Below, one piece after another: positions 28,289 to 30,710 of a DNA stretch of 30,710 nucleotides (positions are counted from its first letter, which is position 1; each line of letters begins with the position of its first letter). Below the pieces are notes generated by a model. That model did no database searches. It saw nothing but the letters and a program-made list of their open reading frames with translations, and had not been told where the DNA came from. The stretch is from Deinococcus sp. GTDB taxonomy: Bacteria; Deinococcota; Deinococci; Deinococcales; Deinococcaceae. The position numbers and the translations under genes were made by a program. The stretch is from NCBI RefSeq assembly GCF_018260405.1, contig NZ_JAGLBG010000023.1, positions 1 through 30,710 of the forward strand, read 5' to 3'.

Positions 28289-28295
28289 AACCCTA

Positions 28296-28910
28296 ATGAC
28301 TCAAGTTCAACCTGCTCATACCCGCACTTTTATCGATACAGTGACTTACCGCCCCGGAGCTGTGATTTTGTACCCCGGCAAGAGCGACATGCTCTACCGC
28401 GTCGCCAGTGGCCTAGTCCGCGTTCACACGATGGACGACGACGGCAACGGCCTGACCCTGCGCTACGTTAAGCCCGGCGAATACTTTGGTGAAGAAGCCC
28501 TGGCTGGCGTCAACCGCGCCTACTTTGCCGAGGCCGTAACTGACAGCAGCATCGACGTGATCAATCCCGCGCTGATGAGCGCCGAGGACAATCTGGTCGT
28601 GACCACTCACCTGGTGCGCACCTTGGAACGCGCCTATGAGAGCATCTACCGCCTGGTCGGTAAGCGGTTGCGTGCCCGGATTGCCGGTGAACTGCTGGAA
28701 CTCAAAGACACGGCTCTGGCGACCCAGCTCGACAGCGGCGAAATCATGATCTACGCCACCCACGACGAACTGGCCGCCGCCGTCGGCTCCGTGCGCGAAA
28801 CCGTAACTAAGGTGGTCGGCGAACTGACCCGCGAAGGCGTGATTACCGCTGGCTACGGCAAGATCACCCTGAAGAACCAGAAAGCCTTGCAGGATATCGC
28901 TGCTGCCTAA
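28296..28910 (+). CDS. CRP/FNR-family transcriptional regulator
   Basis: A 204-residue regulator. The cyclic-nucleotide-binding-like beta roll covers about 12-105 (VTYRPGAVILYPGKSDMLYR, YVKPGEYFGEEALAGVNRAY), a dimerisation helix about 100-130, and a winged helix-turn-helix about 145-195 (ATHDELAAAVGSVRETVTKV). PGEYFGEEAL resembles the phosphate-binding cassette but lacks the classic RxSA end, so cAMP binding is uncertain. Position, size and the strong dedicated promoter resemble the Deinococcus stress regulator DdrI, which I cannot confirm without alignment. It is monocistronic, with a terminator 18 bases downstream. Regulation is suggested by the direct repeats and leader hairpins. Confidence 0.9.
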   Translation: MTQVQPAHTRTFIDTVTYRPGAVILYPGKSDMLYRVASGLVRVHTMDDDGNGLTLRYVKPGEYFGEEALAGVNRAYFAEAVTDSSIDVINPALMSAEDNLVVTTHLVRTLERAYESIYRLVGKRLRARIAGELLELKDTALATQLDSGEIMIYATHDELAAAVGSVRETVTKVVGELTREGVITAGYGKITLKNQKALQDIAAA

Positions 28911-28927
28911 GCCTCCCCATTTGTCCT

Positions 28928-28962
28928 TCACCGCTTCCTGAATACGGGAGCGGTGATTTTTT
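28928..28962 (+). terminator. rho-independent terminator of the CRP-family gene
   Basis: TCACCGCTTCC pairs with GGGAGCGGTGA (one G-T pair) around a seven-base loop, followed by six T residues. Confidence 0.92.
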
Positions 28963-29002
28963 GTCCTGGCAGTCTGGTTAAGACGCGCTACACTGGCAGG
29001 TC

Positions 29003-29974
29003 ATGACTCTGAGCGACCCCTTATCTCTGATAGCCACGGCTGGACGCCTCGATACCGTGCTAGCTGAGCTGACCGGCGTCAGCCGCTCACAGGTAGCGGG
29101 CTGGGTAGAAGGCGGGCAGGTGCAGGTCGGCGGCGTGCAGGCCAGCAAACCCAGCCTGAAACTGCGCGGGGGCGAGACGCTGATCGTGCAGGTGCCGCTG
29201 CCTCCGTCGGCGCATGTCGAACCGGAAAATATTCCGCTGGACGTGCTGTACGAGGACGAGCACCTGATCGCTATCAATAAGCCGCCAGGGATGATTACCC
29301 ACCCCGCGCCCGGCGTGTTTAGCGGCACGCTGGTCAATGCCTTGCTGGGCCGGGTGACGCTCCCTGAACAAGAAGGCTTCGACGGGCCGGACGGCTTTCG
29401 CCCCGGCATCGTTCACCGCCTCGACAAGGACACCAGCGGGGTGATCGTGGTCGCTAAGAGCGTGGCTGCCCACGCCCGGCTGGCAGCGGCGTTCAAAGAC
29501 CGCGAAACGCGCAAGACCTATCTGGCGATAGCTGCCGGAACCTGGAAGGCTGCGGAGCCGGTATATGCCGATGTACCCATTGGTCGCCACCCAGTGCAGC
29601 GTCAGCGCATGACTGTGGGTGGCGCCCTGCCGCGCGAGGCCCAGACGCTGTTTACACCACTGGCGGCCCATCCGGACGGACACGGGCGCACGCTGGCGCT
29701 GGTGCGTGCCCAGCCGCGCACGGGCCGCACGCACCAGATCCGGGTTCATCTGGTGCACCTGGGCAGCCCGATTCTGGGCGACGCCGTGTATGGCCGCGCC
29801 AGCGAAATCATGCCGCGCCACGCTCTGCATGCCCATTTTCTGTCTATTCCGCATCCGGTCACGGGTGAACTGCTGAGCCTTCATGCCCCAGTGCCAGATG
29901 ATCTGCTGGAAGCCTGGGTCACGCTGGGTGGTGAGCTTCCTGGCGAATTGGAGGCGGCTCCCAGCCTTTATTGA
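29003..29974 (+). CDS. RluA-family pseudouridine synthase
   Basis: The 323-residue enzyme isomerises uridines in rRNA or tRNA. An S4 RNA-binding domain lies at the N-terminus (GRLDTVLAELTGVSRSQVAG). The catalytic domain holds the active Asp in IVHRLDKDTSGVIVVAKS and the later motif RTGRTHQIRVHLVHLGSPIL. The S4 domain and length suggest an RluD-like 23S rRNA enzyme, but the exact target cannot be set from sequence. The ATG is preceded by TACACT at 28989-28994, eight bases upstream, a leaderless-type start. Confidence 0.93.
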   Translation: MTLSDPLSLIATAGRLDTVLAELTGVSRSQVAGWVEGGQVQVGGVQASKPSLKLRGGETLIVQVPLPPSAHVEPENIPLDVLYEDEHLIAINKPPGMITHPAPGVFSGTLVNALLGRVTLPEQEGFDGPDGFRPGIVHRLDKDTSGVIVVAKSVAAHARLAAAFKDRETRKTYLAIAAGTWKAAEPVYADVPIGRHPVQRQRMTVGGALPREAQTLFTPLAAHPDGHGRTLALVRAQPRTGRTHQIRVHLVHLGSPILGDAVYGRASEIMPRHALHAHFLSIPHPVTGELLSLHAPVPDDLLEAWVTLGGELPGELEAAPSLY

Positions 29975-30139
29975 TAACGCGGTTAGTTGATGTCACCTTT
30001 TGGGCCAATGAAAAGCCGGGAGCACTGAATTCGTGCTGTTGACGACGACACTCCTTCTCTCATGATTCAGATTCCAACCGACACTGACTTAGCTCGTCAT
30101 CCATAACGTAACCGACCCCGCTTGCTTTTTGGCTGGAAT
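29975..30139. other. intergenic, no gene seen
   Basis: It contains a small hairpin AGCAC(TGAATTC)GTGCT near 30020, possibly the end of the pseudouridine-synthase transcript, but no T-run follows. Confidence 0.4.
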
Positions 30140-30278
30140 TAGAGGATTTTGCAAAAAGATGGTGCTCTTTTTAACATCTTTTTGCCGAGTGGAACGAGTG
30201 AAAAAGAAAGAGCAGGACGTAGAATAGAGGGGGTGGCGGTGTGTTTCCGACGTGCCCATCATTCGGAGAACTGCTCTA
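30140..30278 (+). repeat. 139-bp MITE-like dispersed repeat, copy 2
   Basis: This is the counterpart of 3581-3718, in the same orientation. The internal hairpin arms GCAAAAAGAT/ATCTTTTTGC are perfect here. Ends are TAGAGG...GCTCTA. Differences from copy 1 are scattered substitutions and a one-base length change. Confidence 0.85.
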
Positions 30279-30395
30279 ACAAGACAGCGAGCTACATTTA
30301 GTCAAAACGGCATGATGGGGGACTGGTAGGGATAGACAAAGCGCAGCAGGCATGGCATCAAGGCCGCCTTAGCCGCAACCCCAATCTCTGTACTT

Positions 30396-30650
30396 TCAGT
30401 GCATGGTCGTTGGACCATTCCAGGGTTCGCTTTTTAAGTCCTGTGGCATGGCAGAAGAGTGGTGAGTAGCAATAAGCCACTGACCATCTTTGAACTCATA
30501 GACATAGGTGTAGCGCCCGGTGACAGAACTGCCGTCCTTCTTGAATTTGAAGGTGTAGACACCGCCATCAACAGCCATATTGCATCCCAGACGAACGTAG
30601 CGCTTATCAATGGTGCCTTCAGGCTTTTTCTTCAGAGGCTGTCTGAGGCC
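30396..30650 (-). pseudogene. remnant of a SnoaL-like (SgcJ/EcaC-type) protein gene
   Basis: The C-terminal part is recognisable: LKKKPEGTIDKRYVRLG, then YTFKFKKDGSSVTGRYTYVY and QWLIATHHSSAMP, matching the end of NTF2-like SgcJ/EcaC proteins. The frame is closed upstream by TAG at 30651-30653 and has no good start before Met at 30578, which would leave only 60 residues. Another frame just upstream (30647 onwards) stays open and reads GKLRVPPLKPKTFPMVRASD, suggesting a frameshift, so the gene seems broken. It may continue past the window. A region downstream (30300-30400) reads VAAKAALMPCLLRFVYPYQ on the same strand and may be another fragment. Confidence 0.6.
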
Positions 30651-30710
30651 CTAACCATGGGAAATGTTTTAGGCTTTAACGGTGGAACGCGCAGCTTACC
30701 CTAGCGACCT

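Overview
The window looks like a chromosomal segment of a Deinococcus species. The evidence is high GC, an SLH-type outer-membrane protein, a palindrome resembling the radiation/desiccation response motif (RDRM) upstream of gyrA, an EF-P with Arg32, short dispersed repeats, and many start codons with a -10 box only 6-8 bases upstream, the leaderless arrangement common in this genus. Genus is inferred; no rRNA or marker comparison could be run.

Layout. 1-944: 3' part of an AI-2E/PerM-family membrane protein. 1048-2107: a complete IS630-type insertion sequence with a TA target duplication and a -1 frameshift site. 2253-3323: an unusual envelope protein (signal peptide, SLH, coiled coil, 16 collagen triplets, small beta-barrel). 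3581-3718: a 138-bp MITE-like repeat that recurs at 30140-30278. 3733-6603: an unknown gene and ppk (minus strand). 6748-12013: five minus-strand genes, in transcription order a sensor kinase, a DUF4097-like membrane protein, a NarL-type response regulator, acpP and fabF. 12291-15076: efp, accB and accC (plus strand). 15441-16970: guaB (minus). 17161-17332: tRNA-Cys and tRNA-Val. 17575-22641: membrane protein, alpha/beta hydrolase, MscS channel, plsX, NYN-domain protein, DUF309 protein. 22751-25120: trxA, rnhA and a three-gene unknown cluster. 25291-27729: gyrA. 28296-28910: a CRP/FNR regulator behind a structured AT-rich promoter region. 29003-29974: an RluA-family pseudouridine synthase. The last part holds the second MITE-like copy and a broken SnoaL-like gene.

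How it fits together. Most genes are housekeeping. Fatty-acid and phospholipid synthesis is spread over three places (acpP-fabF, accBC, plsX), and the two-component locus with a DUF4097-like partner lies directly upstream of and collinear with acpP-fabF, suggesting but not proving a membrane or envelope stress link. The DNA-damage theme is limited to the gyrA operator and possibly the CRP-family regulator. The most unusual items are the SLH-collagen-barrel protein, the dispersed hairpin repeat with a compensatory base-pair change (15208-15283 and 17438-17482), the CRP-gene leader whose Shine-Dalgarno lies inside a hairpin, and the set of leaderless-type starts. No CRISPR array, prophage or defence island is visible.
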